Positions 1 through 11,256 of a stretch of 64,000 nucleotides of DNA are shown one piece after another. Each line of letters starts with the position of its first letter. Position 1 is the stretch's first letter. The stretch is from Apium graveolens. Lineage: Eukaryota; Streptophyta; Magnoliopsida; Apiales; Apiaceae. The stretch covers positions 237,813,996 through 237,877,995 of the forward strand of contig NC_133656.1 in assembly GCF_009905375.1 (NCBI RefSeq), in the 5' to 3' direction. Both the position numbers and the translations under genes were made by a program. The notes under the pieces are model-generated. The model searched no databases. It was not told the origin of the DNA and worked only from the letters and a program-made list of their open reading frames with translations.

Positions 1-239
1 CTCTTACACTCACACACTCTCATACACTCAAAAACATACAACAGCCATCAGATTACATAAACATATATACCTTCATCTTATCCAAAGCCTGTTCTTATTC
101 TCACACCGGAGGCGTCGTGGGAGCCAAACCCCCCTTCCGGTGTTGTTTTGCAGGCGCCCAACCAGCAGCTACACCTCACCCCCGCACAGAAGGTCCAGGA
201 ACGCCGTCAGACGGAGCCGCCCGCTCACCGGAGTTATCA
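1..239 (+). repeat. 5' LTR of Tat-A, 3' portion
   Basis: Nearly identical to 11737-11975 with a handful of substitutions. It ends ...GAGTTATCA, complementary to the TGATA start of the 3' LTR. It carries transcribed R/U5-type sequence downstream of the TATA box seen in the 3' copy. Confidence 0.93.
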
Positions 240-241
240 TT

Positions 242-259
242 TGGCGCTAGAAGGAGGGG
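242..259 (+). other. Primer-binding site of Tat-A
   Basis: Two bases after the LTR end comes TGGCGCTAGAAGGAGGGG, a typical position and TGGCG start for a plant gypsy primer-binding site. The priming tRNA was not identified. Confidence 0.65.
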
Positions 260-386
260 GCTCCATCCTTGGGTCTCGGTGCCCCTGGATTCATCTTCAT
301 CAGCAAACTCTTGAGAGAGTCCACTTTCAAACCTATCCACATTTGTAGCCTCAAATCTTGGTCAGTTGTTTGTACATTTGTGGTGA

Positions 387-2041
387 TGGCAAGAGCAGGA
401 AAAAGTACAGCTGGTAGGCCCTCCGCCAGTACCCATATTCAGGATCAAGACCCCTCTCAAGTTCAAGAACCTGGGGGAGACAGGGAGACCTTCCAGGAGC
501 AACCACTGACACAGCATACCCCAATCAGGGATGCTAGAAATGTCATAGAGCTAAATCAGTACAAGTACACCAATGTTCCAGTTGCAGAGGAGCATATGGC
601 TAACTTAACAAGCCATGAACTTGCTGAAGCAATCAGGCTCTACAGAGATGAACAAGCCCGGGCTCAGATGGAATTTGAACAAGATGATGAGCAAGAAGAG
701 TCCGGGGACTCTCAGCAATCCAGGAGATCTGTCTTCGACCGAATTGGGGCTAAGGCAAAAAAGAATCAAAAAGAGCCTAGTAAGAAGGAGACAGAAGCAA
801 CTAGAAAGAAAAAGTTAGAAGAAATCAGAGAAAAGATAAGAAAAGAAGAGGAGAAAAAGCTGGAGCAAAAAATTCAGAAAAGAATGCAGATGGAGGAGGA
901 AAGGCTCCTAGCTAAAACAAAAGGAAAAAGAACTCGGAGGGACCCTACCCCCGAACTCATTTCCGATGACGAAGAGGAGGGTCAGAAAGACCTCAAGGAA
1001 ATGATCTACGAGCTCCAGATAAAAATGGAAAAAAGAATCTGGGGTGGAAGTTGGGGAGACCCTCACGCCCTTCAGCCACTCCCTAGAAGCCATCCCCCGA
1101 CAGAAAAATCTCAAACACTACAACTTCGATTCTTTCGATGGGCTGGGGGATCCGGAAGAGCACCTCAACTACTTCGAACAGATAGCTCAGATATACTATT
1201 ACAATGACTTGACGAAATCCAGATTCTTCGCCTCGACCCTCAAAGGGGGGCTCAAAGATGGTTTAGCAGAATACCATCAAGAAGCATCCACTCCTGGAAA
1301 GAATTCAGAGAAGCCTTTCTTAGAAGATTCAGAGCCAATAAAATACATGAAATGCACATGTGCCACCTGGAGACAATCCGCCAGTACGATAACGAAGCAC
1401 TCTCAGCCTACATGCGGAGGTTCCAGGAAGCCATCAACAAAGTTTCGAACCTTGATGAAAGGGAGGCTCTAAGCATATTTCGAAGAAACCTGGATCCAGA
1501 ACACAACGAGAGATATATTGTGGAATTGATAAACAAGGAACCCCAAAGCCTGGCCGCTGCTTATTCTATGGCAGCCCGGTTCATAAAAGAAACGGATGTT
1601 CTTCAGACAATGAGAATGACTCAGAATGGAGGAAACAGGAACAAATCTTCTGATGACCGACCGAAAGGGGGTTACCATTAGGAGAAAAAGTTCAAACAAA
1701 GCAACCAAACCCAGCAAACAAATGTTGTACAAAATACCCCAATATTCCAAAGTTTGGGCCCTAAAATAGAGTCAAAAAGTGATCTCGGTCCCCCTAGGCA
1801 GCAAAGAGAGCCTAGGCAAGAGCCAGAGTGGACACAACTAAACAGGACCCGGGAAGAGATATTGAAGGAGATCAAGGGAAAGCCATTCTACTATCCTCCA
1901 AAGCCAATGCAGACTCCCCCAGAGAGCAGGCCTTACAACAGACAGTGCGACTATCATGAAACTCATGGGCACAAGACTGAGAATTGTCTCTCTTTAAAAT
2001 ACTTCATTGAAGATCAAGTCAAGAAAGGCAACCTGAATTAA
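387..2041 (+). pseudogene. Tat-A gag, frameshifted
   Basis: Gag is the structural polyprotein that forms the particle and binds RNA. An ATG at 387 opens a charged, Glu/Lys-rich coiled-coil N-terminus. The retrotransposon-gag core follows (GLGDPEEHLNYFEQ at about 1143, then ...WKEF..FLRRF.. near 1290). A zinc-knuckle-like CDYHETHGHKTENC lies near 1947. The reading frame is lost near 1045 and regained near 1245, inside a run of six G, so two compensating one-base indels break the core. The original frame is then interrupted by TAG at 1679-1681 and TAA at 2039-2041. Downstream of 1245 gag and pol share one frame separated only by these stops, so the ancestor probably made one gag-pol protein. 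An upstream in-frame start at 269 also exists. Confidence 0.85.
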
Positions 2042-2095
2042 TACATCTCAAGGGAGAAAAATCAGAGAGAGGAAAGGCAAAGAAAAGGTAAGAAT

Positions 2096-5000
2096 GTGGT
2101 AAATGTGGTCCTGGGAGGCTCACACTCTCCCCCTAGGTGCCCGGGCTCAGGAGATGAGGTATTCTCAATTCAATCCTACCCGGAGATGATGATCTCATTC
2201 AGCAGCAAGGATTATGAAGGGGTCAACCCAAATCACAACGAAGCCTTGGTGGTAACACTTGATATCTTTGACAACGAAGTGAGAAGGATGCTGATTGATA
2301 ATGGATCTTCAGTAAACATACTCTTCAAGCATACTGTGGACCGGATGAAGCTAGGGAGCGTGCGCTCAAATGAATGCCGAGAGGACCCTCTGTATGGGTT
2401 CGGGAATAACTTGGTCCCGATCCAAGGAACTTTGTACTTGCCAGTGATGTTTGGATCGGCCCCAAACCAAGTTACCCATGTGATTAAGTTCTACGTGATC
2501 AATACTCCCTCATCTTACAACGGCATAATCGGGCGCTCAGCCTTGACCAGGATCCAAGCAATCACCTCCATATCACATTTGAAAATCAAGTTCCCAACCC
2601 CAACCGGGGTAGGACAAATCAAGGGAGACTATGAGGTAGCTGAAAGATGTTATAGCCAAGCTCTGGTAATGGCTGAGACCCATCAAGACAACAAGAGAAA
2701 GGCAGTCGTGCTCCGGAAACAGCAAAGTATTAAGAAACATCGCCAACAATCAAGGGATGATGGGAGAAAAGAAGTTCAGGTCATAGAGACCCTCTCAGAT
2801 CCAAAAGCAACCAAACAAGGCTCAAAAGAACAAAAAAGCAACCAAGTCACAGAAGGGATTGAATTGGGCCTAGGCATTGACCAAACCAACCCTACTGTGC
2901 AAGCAAGCAACCCAGAAATGACTGAAGAAAGAAACAATAAAGAGATGACAGCCCAGGCTCAGATTTATATGAAAAAGAACACAGAGGCTCGGATCCAGAA
3001 GATGGTATCAGATACGGATCAATCCAAGATAGAGGCCGCTATTGAAACAGAAACAATTCTGATCAGTACAAGCGATCCTTCAAAAAAGATAAAGATAGGA
3101 TCCGGGCTCGAGGCTAATTTCAGAAAAGACTTGGTGTCACTACTCCAAGGGTACTCTGATATATTCACTTGGACCCCGAAAGAAAGGCCCGGGTTGGATG
3201 AATCCATAGCGATGCATAGTTTGGACGTCAACCCAGAGAGGAAGCCAGTCAAACAAAAGAGAAGAAATTTTGCCCCGGAAAGGCAGAAAGCAATCGATGA
3301 AGAAATTGAGAAACTACTGAAAGCTGGAATAATATGCGAAGTCAAATACCCAGAATGGCTGGCAAATGTAGTGATGGTGAAAAAACCAAACGGAAAGTGG
3401 AGAATGTGTATCGATTACACAGACTTGAACAGTGCATGCCCCAAAGACCCCTACCCCTTGCCAAATATTGATCAATTGATCGATGCAACCTCTGGGCATG
3501 TGATGCTAAGTTTCATGGACGCCTACTCGGGTTACAACCAGATCAAGATGAATCCCAGAGACATTCTAAAGACAGCCTTCATCACCCACAGGGCGGTCTA
3601 TGCCTATGTAATGCTGCCGTTCGGATTGACTAATGCGGGAACAACATATCAAAGGGCAATGAATAAAATCTTCAAGGACCAGATTGGAAGGAACCTGGAA
3701 TCCTATGTGGACGATATGATTGCAAAATCCACAAGCGTCCCCGGGCACATAGGAGACCTGAGAGAATGCTTCGATAACTTGAGAAAATACTCACTCAGGC
3801 TCAATCCAGAAAAATGCACATTTGGAGTAGGGGCAGGAAAATTCCTTGGATTCATGATAAGCAACCGAGGAATTGAAGCCAACCCAGAAAAGATAAAGGC
3901 AATTCAAGAGATGAAGGCTCCCAGAACACAAAAAGATGTGCAGAAGCTAGCAGGATCACTAGCAGCACTCAGAAGATTCATCTCCAAGCTAGCTGAGAGA
4001 TGCCTACCCTTCTTTGACCTATTAAAAGGAGCAACCAATAAGAGAGAAGTTAATTGGAGCCCGGAATGCCAAAGCGCATTTGAAGAAATCAAAAGGTACC
4101 TTTCTCAACCCCCTGTGTTAACAAAAGCTCAACCCGGGGAACCCCTATCCCTTTACCTGTCAGCAGGGGCCCTGGCAGTTGGAGCAGCCTTGATCAGGGA
4201 AGAGAATGGCAAACAGCAACCAGTTTATTACGTGAGCCAAGTGCTAAAAGATGCAGAGACCCGGTACCCGAGGCTAGAAAAGTTTGCTTATGCCTTAGTC
4301 ACAGCATCCAGGAAACTCAGACACTACTTCCAGGGAAGGGAGATACGAGTTGTAACAAATCAACCATTAAGGAAGATAATACACAAGCCAGATGTCTCAG
4401 GGAGGTTGGTAAATTGGTCAGTTGAGCTAAGTCAGTTCAATCTAAGTTTCATTCCTAGAACAGCAATCAAAGCCCAGGCTCTAGCTGATTTCATCATAGA
4501 ATGCAATTTCCCAGAAGAAGAGCCCGTGCCCATGAGCATTGACCCTGAGAGAAACACAGATCAAGAAACAGAAGCCTGGGCTCTCAAAGTTGATGGTTCT
4601 TCAACAAATGAAAGATCGGGAGCCGGGCTCATCCTAAAGAGCCCAGAAGGGTTCACAATCCAAACAACAATCTCATTTGCATTCTCAGCAACAAACAACC
4701 AGGCAGAGTACGAGGCCTTGATTGCAGGATTGAAGCTAGCAAGAACACTCAGGATTCAGAATCTCAAAATCTACAGCGACTCCCAGATCGTCGTAAAGAA
4801 AACAAATGGCGAGTACATAGCCAAGGATCCAATTCTAGCCAAGTACCAGGCTCTGGTCCAAAGCTGCCTAACCTCCATACCAAAAATCCAAGTCATCCAA
4901 ATCAGCAGAGAGGAGAATTCAGAAGCTGATGCATTGTCTAAACTTGTTCAAAATTCGTCAGACCTGGATTGCTCCGTCTACTTCGAAGAATTGCGGAAAC

Positions 5001-6277
5001 CAAACACAGAATCTGAGGAAGTCATGGAGATAGAAAACAGTCCGAATTGGATGACTCCATTCATTAACTACTTGGAAAAGGGAAAGCTCCCGGAGGATAA
5101 AGGGAAGGCTCAAAGGCTAAAAGCAAAAGCTTTGAAATTCTTTATGGAAGAGGGAATACTCTATCGCCGGACCTTCTCCTCCCCAACCCTCAAGTGCATA
5201 GGCCCAGGAGAGGCACAATACTGCCTCATGGAAGTTCACGAAGGAATCTGCGGGGACCACATGTCCGCAAAAGCACTAGCTCACAAAATCATAAGGCAGG
5301 GGTACTACTGGCCTACTATCCACCAGGATTCAATAGACTTTGTGAAAAAATGCAAGGCATGCCAACTCTTCAGCAATGTGACACGGATGAGCCCGGTCCT
5401 ACCCTCCTCAGTCTTGTCACCAATCCCATTTGCTGTATGGGGAATTGATATCATGGGACCCTTTCCCAGAGCCAGGGGAGACCTCAGATACTTACTAGTC
5501 TCAATTGACTATATGACAAAATGGGTAGAGGCGAAGGCAATGAGAACAATAAACCAACAAGACTGCATCAAGTTCATGGACAACATATTGATGAGGTTTG
5601 GGATCCTGAGAGTACTTGTCTCAGATAATGGTCCACAGTTCGTCAGTTCAGAATTTGAATCCTACCTTCAAGAAAGGGGCATCCGACACAAGAAGTCATC
5701 TGTAGCCTACCCTCAAGGAAATGGCCAAGTTGAGGTAACTAATCGAATACTTCTCAGGGGGATAGAGAAGAGACTCAGGGAAAGCAAAACCAAATGGCCA
5801 GAAGAATTGCCTAATGTACTTTGGGCATACAGAACAAGCCCCAGAACAAGCACAGGAGAAACCCCCTTCAAGCTGGCTTATGGAACTGAAGCCATGCTAC
5901 CAATTGAAGTAGGATCCCCCTCCCATCGAGCAATCAACTTTGATGAGATAGCAAATGAGGAGGGGCTCAGAATGAATATTGAGCTAATTGATGAAGTCCG
6001 AGACCAGGCAGTGGTAAGAATGGAAAAATATAAACAGAAAACAAGAGAGCACTTCAGCAAGAAGTCCCGGGTCAAAAACTTTCAGGTTGGAGACATGGTA
6101 CTTCGAGATACGGAAGCTTCAGACCCCACCAACACTGGAAAGCTAATGCCAAAGTGGGAAGGCCCATACAAAGTCAAGGAAGTTCTAAGGCCAGGAACAT
6201 ACAAGCTCATGAACATGGATGAGTCTGACGTACCGAATACATGGCATGGACTCAGGCTCAGAAAATTTTACCAGTAG
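2096..6277 (+). CDS. Tat-A polyprotein: protease, RT, RNase H, archaeal-type RNase H, integrase
   Basis: Uninterrupted frame of 1393 residues that copies element RNA into DNA and integrates it. Domains by residue: aspartic protease near 65 (LIDNGSSVNILF); reverse transcriptase about 400-620 with catalytic YVDDM near 537; RNase H about 680-795; linker; second RNase H about 827-950 (KVDGSSTNERSGAGL ... YSDSQ ... EADALSK); integrase zinc finger about 1047-1092 (H..H..CKAC); core Asp in GIDIMGP, Asp in DNGPQF and Glu in GNGQVEVTNR; then a C-terminal domain ending ...LRKFYQ. The protease triad is DNG rather than the usual DSG/DTG. The frame is open from the gag stop at 2041. There is no ATG at the start, consistent with loss of an in-frame gag-pol fusion. 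All catalytic motifs look intact. Confidence 0.93.
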   Translation: MVNVVLGGSHSPPRCPGSGDEVFSIQSYPEMMISFSSKDYEGVNPNHNEALVVTLDIFDNEVRRMLIDNGSSVNILFKHTVDRMKLGSVRSNECREDPLYGFGNNLVPIQGTLYLPVMFGSAPNQVTHVIKFYVINTPSSYNGIIGRSALTRIQAITSISHLKIKFPTPTGVGQIKGDYEVAERCYSQALVMAETHQDNKRKAVVLRKQQSIKKHRQQSRDDGRKEVQVIETLSDPKATKQGSKEQKSNQVTEGIELGLGIDQTNPTVQASNPEMTEERNNKEMTAQAQIYMKKNTEARIQKMVSDTDQSKIEAAIETETILISTSDPSKKIKIGSGLEANFRKDLVSLLQGYSDIFTWTPKERPGLDESIAMHSLDVNPERKPVKQKRRNFAPERQKAIDEEIEKLLKAGIICEVKYPEWLANVVMVKKPNGKWRMCIDYTDLNSACPKDPYPLPNIDQLIDATSGHVMLSFMDAYSGYNQIKMNPRDILKTAFITHRAVYAYVMLPFGLTNAGTTYQRAMNKIFKDQIGRNLESYVDDMIAKSTSVPGHIGDLRECFDNLRKYSLRLNPEKCTFGVGAGKFLGFMISNRGIEANPEKIKAIQEMKAPRTQKDVQKLAGSLAALRRFISKLAERCLPFFDLLKGATNKREVNWSPECQSAFEEIKRYLSQPPVLTKAQPGEPLSLYLSAGALAVGAALIREENGKQQPVYYVSQVLKDAETRYPRLEKFAYALVTASRKLRHYFQGREIRVVTNQPLRKIIHKPDVSGRLVNWSVELSQFNLSFIPRTAIKAQALADFIIECNFPEEEPVPMSIDPERNTDQETEAWALKVDGSSTNERSGAGLILKSPEGFTIQTTISFAFSATNNQAEYEALIAGLKLARTLRIQNLKIYSDSQIVVKKTNGEYIAKDPILAKYQALVQSCLTSIPKIQVIQISREENSEADALSKLVQNSSDLDCSVYFEELRKPNTESEEVMEIENSPNWMTPFINYLEKGKLPEDKGKAQRLKAKALKFFMEEGILYRRTFSSPTLKCIGPGEAQYCLMEVHEGICGDHMSAKALAHKIIRQGYYWPTIHQDSIDFVKKCKACQLFSNVTRMSPVLPSSVLSPIPFAVWGIDIMGPFPRARGDLRYLLVSIDYMTKWVEAKAMRTINQQDCIKFMDNILMRFGILRVLVSDNGPQFVSSEFESYLQERGIRHKKSSVAYPQGNGQVEVTNRILLRGIEKRLRESKTKWPEELPNVLWAYRTSPRTSTGETPFKLAYGTEAMLPIEVGSPSHRAINFDEIANEEGLRMNIELIDEVRDQAVVRMEKYKQKTREHFSKKSRVKNFQVGDMVLRDTEASDPTNTGKLMPKWEGPYKVKEVLRPGTYKLMNMDESDVPNTWHGLRLRKFYQ

Positions 6278-6379
6278 AAAAAACAACCAAAAGCAACAAA
6301 AACTTGTAGCCTATGGCAAGCAACCAATCTATGATCCTATATTTTGTATGAAAAAATTTGCAAATCAATGAAAAGAATT

Positions 6380-6860
6380 TTCCATTCTTAGAAAGTTATT
6401 ACTTCTAAATTACCAGTTATGGAAGCAAAAAACAACCTGGGTACCTTCTCATACACGGGTTAGAAGCAAAAAATAAAAGCAACCACTATTTGCTTAGAAA
6501 AATTCTAAGTAAATGGAGCAATCACCAATCCGGGTTAGACATACCCGGATTGAAAGCAAATTTAAAAGCAAAAAACAACCCGGATTAGCATTCAAATCCG
6601 GGTGGCAAACAACCATTATGTACTTAAAATTTACCAAGTACATAAAGCAAAAAAAGCAAAAAACAACCCGGATTAGCATTCAAATCCGGGATGCAAAAAA
6701 AACATTATGTACTTAAATTTTCCAAGTACATAAAGCAAAAAAGCAAACATCAATCCGGGTTCAACATACCCGGATTGAAAGCAAAATTAAAAGCAAGTAA
6801 ATAAAGTAAAAAAGTAAACATCAACCCGGACCCTGTCCCATACCCGGACCAAACCCGATG
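6380..6860 (+). repeat. Degenerate minisatellite after Tat-A pol
   Basis: Several imperfect units combine a CCGGATT or ATCCGGG motif, its inverse about 15 bases later, and a palindromic pair such as TACTTAAAATTT/AAGTACATAAAGC. It separates the pol stop from the 3' end of the convergent antisense gene. Tat-B has an equivalent, better preserved array at 27420-28480. Confidence 0.75.
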
Positions 6861-7105
6861 TAAACCCAGTCCGGATTAGGGGCAATGACAAGGATCCGGA
6901 TTGCTCAAAAAGGAAAAACAACAGGTAAAAGAAAAGCAAACATTTTCTACGACGGAAGAAAATTTCAAAGCAGGATCCGGATTGACATCAATCCGGAACA
7001 AATCCAAATATTACATATAGTTCAAATCAAAGTACGAAATCAAGAAATCCTAGAAATGAAATTACATGGGCTGGGCCCGAGAAGCTTTGCAAAGCTGGTC
7101 CGGAT

Positions 7106-9490
7106 CTAGAGGAAGCTGGGGCTCGGACCATCATAGGGTTCCGGCTCCCCTTGACCCTGCTCAACCGCAGCCTTTGCAGCAAGGAACTCTTGAATAAAGC
7201 TCTCCCAGGAAGCAAAGGGGTCAGTCTTTATATGGCGCTCGACAACAATCCTGGACCTGCGTACCTCGGGAACCCCGGCCTGAGCAACCTCGAAGTCATA
7301 AACATCGCTAGCCTTAAACTCAGCAATGATGGCCTCCTTGTTCAGATTCTCTTTAGCAGCAAGCTCGGCCTTGAACCTCTCAACTTCCTGGGCCAGCCCC
7401 TCAGCCCGGGTCTCCGAATTCTTCAGTTTCTCGTTCAACCCGGACTCCACAACCCGGAACCCCTCCCGGGCCTCCTCCAGCTCACCCCTCAGGGAATCAG
7501 AAAGCATTTTCTCCGCTTTAGTCCGATTGTTAGCCTCCTTAAGCTCAGTGAAGGCAACATCGGAGCAGACAGATATCGCACTCCCGAGCTGAGAAACAAA
7601 AAAAAAAGAGAGAACATTATTACAAGCAAAAAGTGGATTGGGGGGCATAATCCGGAACTATGGGCATAAAAATTCAGAAGTTACCTGCCCCCATTGGCCT
7701 GTGACCCTCTTCAAGGCAGCAGTCATATTATAACCCTCAACCTCCTCCCAATCTTCCTCGGAGGGGATACTGGACATGAACCCGGCTAAGTCGATTAGAG
7801 TTTTGGTTCCTATCTTCACGGCCTCCCCATCCGGTCCCTTCCCCTATGAGTCGCATATGACCCGGTCAGCAACAACAGTTTTTCCGCGAGGAGGCTTTCC
7901 CGGGGTGGAATTCCTCTTCTTCGAAGGAGGTTCCTCATCAGAGATTTCCTGGACGTCAGGGTCCTTAGCCAGGGGAGCATTACCCGGATCAGCAACATTC
8001 CGGGGAGCAGAAGATTCGACACCGCCTTCTATATCAGCAGATCCGGATCCGGTACCAGGCGCCCCCTTGGTTGTCTTGTATGCCAACCCCAACGAGTTAA
8101 AAGCTGCTGCATAAGCTGAAGAGGACATTATGGCCCGGGATGCAGGGTTGTAATGCGGCAAACCTGAAAAATGGAAAAGGAAAATTATAAGCACAGGATT
8201 GATAAAAATACAAATACTACCAAATTCGGGAGTAAAATACTGCAGCATGCCCGGATCATGGGAAGACGATTTATGCAAATAAGCGACAAGTAAAAAAGCA
8301 AAATATACGATGATCCGGATCATCAGGGAAAGCAGAGAGACCCGGATCAAATACCAAACAGTTCCCTAAAATAAGCTAAAAGAAAGAGGAACGTGATCCG
8401 GATTTCCGAGTATGGACGGGAACCCGGATCACTAACAGAACAGATTAAAGAAAAACTTACAGCCAAGTTGGAACATGAGTTTATAGTTCATAAACGTATC
8501 CCGGGTTGGCTGGAACCCGAGACTACCGCAAAATTTTCTAATTTGATCTACAGCCTCCCCCTCTAAGACCTCCGGGTTGAACTTCGCCTTAACCTCCCCA
8601 GCTGTGAAATATGGAAGATACTCCAAATCGTATCCCTTCAACATCAATATCTCCCCATTCCAATATTTCAAAGAAGTCTGGTGCATAACCGGTTTGGACC
8701 TACCCGGGCCAAATCCGCACTCTGCTGCCCGAAATCTCAGCTCGTAAAAAGGTTTCTGGCTTGACCTAGAAAGATAGAATATCTGGTGGAACAACTTGAA
8801 GGTCGGCATGAGCCCGGCCTTGTTGCAGCAAGCTATGAACCAAGTCATAGACTTTATTCCATTTAGGGTTATCTGCATGGGGGATATCCTATAGACATAC
8901 TTGCACAGGTGCTTGAGAAAAATATGGCAGTGTGGGCTCCACCCGGACCTTAAATGCTCCGGCCAGACCGGAACAAAACCATCCGCAGGACGATGGAAGA
9001 TCCTCTCATACGGCTCGGGCCACCTCCAAGCGATATCGGGTGTCAATTGAAAAGCAGCCCGAATTGCCTTGTCCATATCACCCGGTCAGCTTCAGCATAA
9101 AAATCCTTCAGCTGGTAGTGATCCCGGCTGATCCCAAATGAAGCAAAAGCTGCCTCCAGGGCGCCCTGATCATAAACGCCCGGGTGGCCATCCTCGTGCC
9201 TCTCATATCTGACTCGGGTATAGTATATGCTATCTTTAAACCCGGGTGGCTTTCTAACAAAATGATATTTAATATCGGACCAGCGGCCATCCGGGGTGAA
9301 AATAACAGAGTTCTCTGGAAGCCTCTTGAACCGGAAGCTCGTAATTATTCCCACGGACCCGGACCCCTTTCTAACCATCTCGCCCCGGATCTGTTCTCTA
9401 CCAGTCGAATCCGGATCACTCTCCTCGTCAGAAAAGTTGGGATAGCAGTTGTATACTTTCCTAGCTCGCTCTTTGATCCGGACCATATAC
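7106..9490 (-). pseudogene. Spliced antisense gene of Tat-A (putative gypsy-type transposon protein), slightly damaged
   Basis: Three coding exons on the strand opposite to gag-pol: 9490-8461 (ATG at 9486-9484), 8163-7685 and 7588-7106, with GT..AG introns (8162-8462, 7589-7684) and stop TAG at 7108-7106. Phases agree (1, 0), giving about 662 residues. The N-terminal half resembles the Transposase_28 'putative gypsy type transposon' family (WPEPYERIFHRPADGF, GWSPHCHIFLKHLCKYVYRI), recalled from memory. A Ser/Pro/charged linker includes PPSKK and KPPRGK. The last exon is a long Glu/Lys coiled coil. Damage: one base missing near 9070, splitting exon 1 into two frames, and a TAG in exon 2 at about 7844. 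Tat-B keeps the same exon borders. A sequence-specific or gag-like role is possible; function is unknown. Confidence 0.8.
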
Positions 9491-10388
9491 CTATTAAAAT
9501 GAAGGTCAGTTAGTCTGGACCCTACATATTTTATTTGTCTTACTAGGTGGTCCGGATCAGGTGCGTTATGTTAGTTTTACCATAACCTAATGATCCGGAC
9601 CACCAATGCAAGTCCAACCCGGAAAAACATCAACGATCCGGATCATGTTAACTACAATCCACAAAAGTAAACCACCATGGACCCGGATCTTGATGGCAAA
9701 TACCCAGATCCGGCTCCATAACAACAAAAAACTTAAAGCAAAGCCCGTATACCCGGACCCCAACGACAAACAACCACGCCCGAATCAAAAGCAACCAAAA
9801 ACAGATCAAAAAACCTAAGTCATACAATCCTGCCATAAACCTCCCCCAAATCCGAATCCTACACACCCAACCCGGATCAAAATCAAAACCCTAACCCACA
9901 AACAGTGAACCCAAGAATCAAACAGCGAAATTAGCACCCTTTACCTATACACACATATATTTCACCCAAGAACACGAAGAACAACGGTGGAAAAAACCCA
10001 GAAAAATCAAATGAAAAACCCATACAAATCAACAAAAATCGAGCCTAAAACACAAAGACACATACAGATCTACAAATAAACAAAAAACCAAGCAACAAAA
10101 ACAACCAAAAACCTCGATTTCCCATTCGAAGAAATATAACCGAATCTCAAGCATGCAAAATCAAAATCCGAAAAGCAAAATCGGAGAACAAATGGAAAAA
10201 ACAAGAAAGAAGAGATCTTACAAGTCAATTGAAGATGGACGGAGAAACCAGCGACACACGGCGACAAGAATCAACCAAGAGCACGACACTTCGTAGAAAA
10301 ATGAGAGAAAATGAAGAGAGAACTAAATGACTGTTGATTTTCCTTTTGATGGTGAATAAAAAAGAAAAGAGGAAGAAAGGGGGTCGGC
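9491..10388 (-). other. 5' leader and probable leader intron of the Tat-A antisense gene
   Basis: On the minus strand the first coding exon is preceded directly by a pyrimidine-rich stretch ending TTTTAATAG at 9491, which looks like a splice acceptor just before ATATGG. The region between this site and the TATA box at 10389 has no long frame and is scattered with ATCCGGAT palindromes. I infer a noncoding first exon and a leader intron; the donor was not pinned down. Confidence 0.5.
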
Positions 10389-10432
10389 CTTTTATAGGCA
10401 TAAATGAGGAAAACTACCCCTGCCACGTGGCA
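10389..10432 (-). promoter_or_regulatory. Antisense promoter of Tat-A: G-box palindrome and TATA box
   Basis: On the minus strand the perfect palindrome TGCCACGTGGCA (10432-10421) contains a G-box, the CACGTG site bound by plant bZIP/bHLH factors. About 25 bases further on lies GCCTATAAAAGG (10399-10388). Tat-B has the same pair with the same spacing (24329-24367), so the arrangement is conserved between diverged elements. Confidence 0.75.
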
Positions 10433-10659
10433 GGATCCTACTGGTTCCAGAAGCAGTTACAAAAAAAAAATTTAATACATATATATGTGTAATTACACAC
10501 ATATAAATGCAAATTAAACTAATAATGATTATGGGCCGAGTTTTTAGGAAATAACTGCCCAAAAATTCAAATTCGTGGGAGGGAATAAACTGAAAGACGT
10601 TACAAATCCCAAACTTTTCGAATTTCACAGCCCAATACCCGGATCAATAGCAAAAATCC

Positions 10660-11185
10660 GGATCATTATCAACCAGGATTATTCTACTATTCTACCTTAA
10701 TCCGGATTGGCATCTACCACACCAGATCCGGATTGGAGGGCAACCAGGAGCAGAAATTTTTCCTAAGCAACTATTCTACCTCAATCCGGATTGGCATCTA
10801 CCACACCAGATCCAGATTGGGGGGCAACCAGGAGCAGGAATTTTTCTAAGGCATCAACCATTCTACCTTAATCCGGATTGGCATCCATTACACAAGATCC
10901 AGATTGGGGGCAACCAGGAGCAGGAATTTTTCTGAAGAAACTATTCTACCTTAATCCGGATTGGCATCCATTACACCAGATCCGGGTTGGGGGGCAACCA
11001 GGAGCACAAATTTTTCTGAAGAAACTATTCTACCTTAATCCGGATTGGCATCCATTACACCAGATCCGGATTGGAGGGCAACCAGGAGCAGGAATTTTTC
11101 TGAAGCAACTATTCTACCTTAATCCGGATTGGTATCCATTACACCAGATCCGGATTGGGAGCCAACAGGAGCAGGAATTTTTCTT
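10660..11185 (+). repeat. About six tandem copies of an 84-bp unit
   Basis: The word CTATTCTACCTTAATCCGG or close variants recurs at about 10688, 10772, 10858, 10941, 11024 and 11109, a spacing of 83-87. Each unit holds two ATCCGGATT-type palindromic boxes and GGCAACCAGGAGCAGGAAT. The array lies between the antisense promoter and the 3' LTR. Confidence 0.9.
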
Positions 11186-11240
11186 TACTAAGCCAAATAT
11201 GCAACCCTACTCTACTCCCTCATCCAGAAAATCTGCATAA

Positions 11241-11256
11241 GGGAGTGGGGGGCAAA
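11241..11256 (+). other. Polypurine tract of Tat-A
   Basis: GGGAGTGGGGGGCAAA immediately precedes the TGATAGGG start of the 3' LTR, the expected place for the plus-strand DNA primer. Confidence 0.8.

Noticed and set aside
7151..7669. 172-residue plus-strand frame
   Set aside because: Shadow of the coiled-coil exon of the antisense gene; the protein is low-complexity Leu/Pro with no motif.
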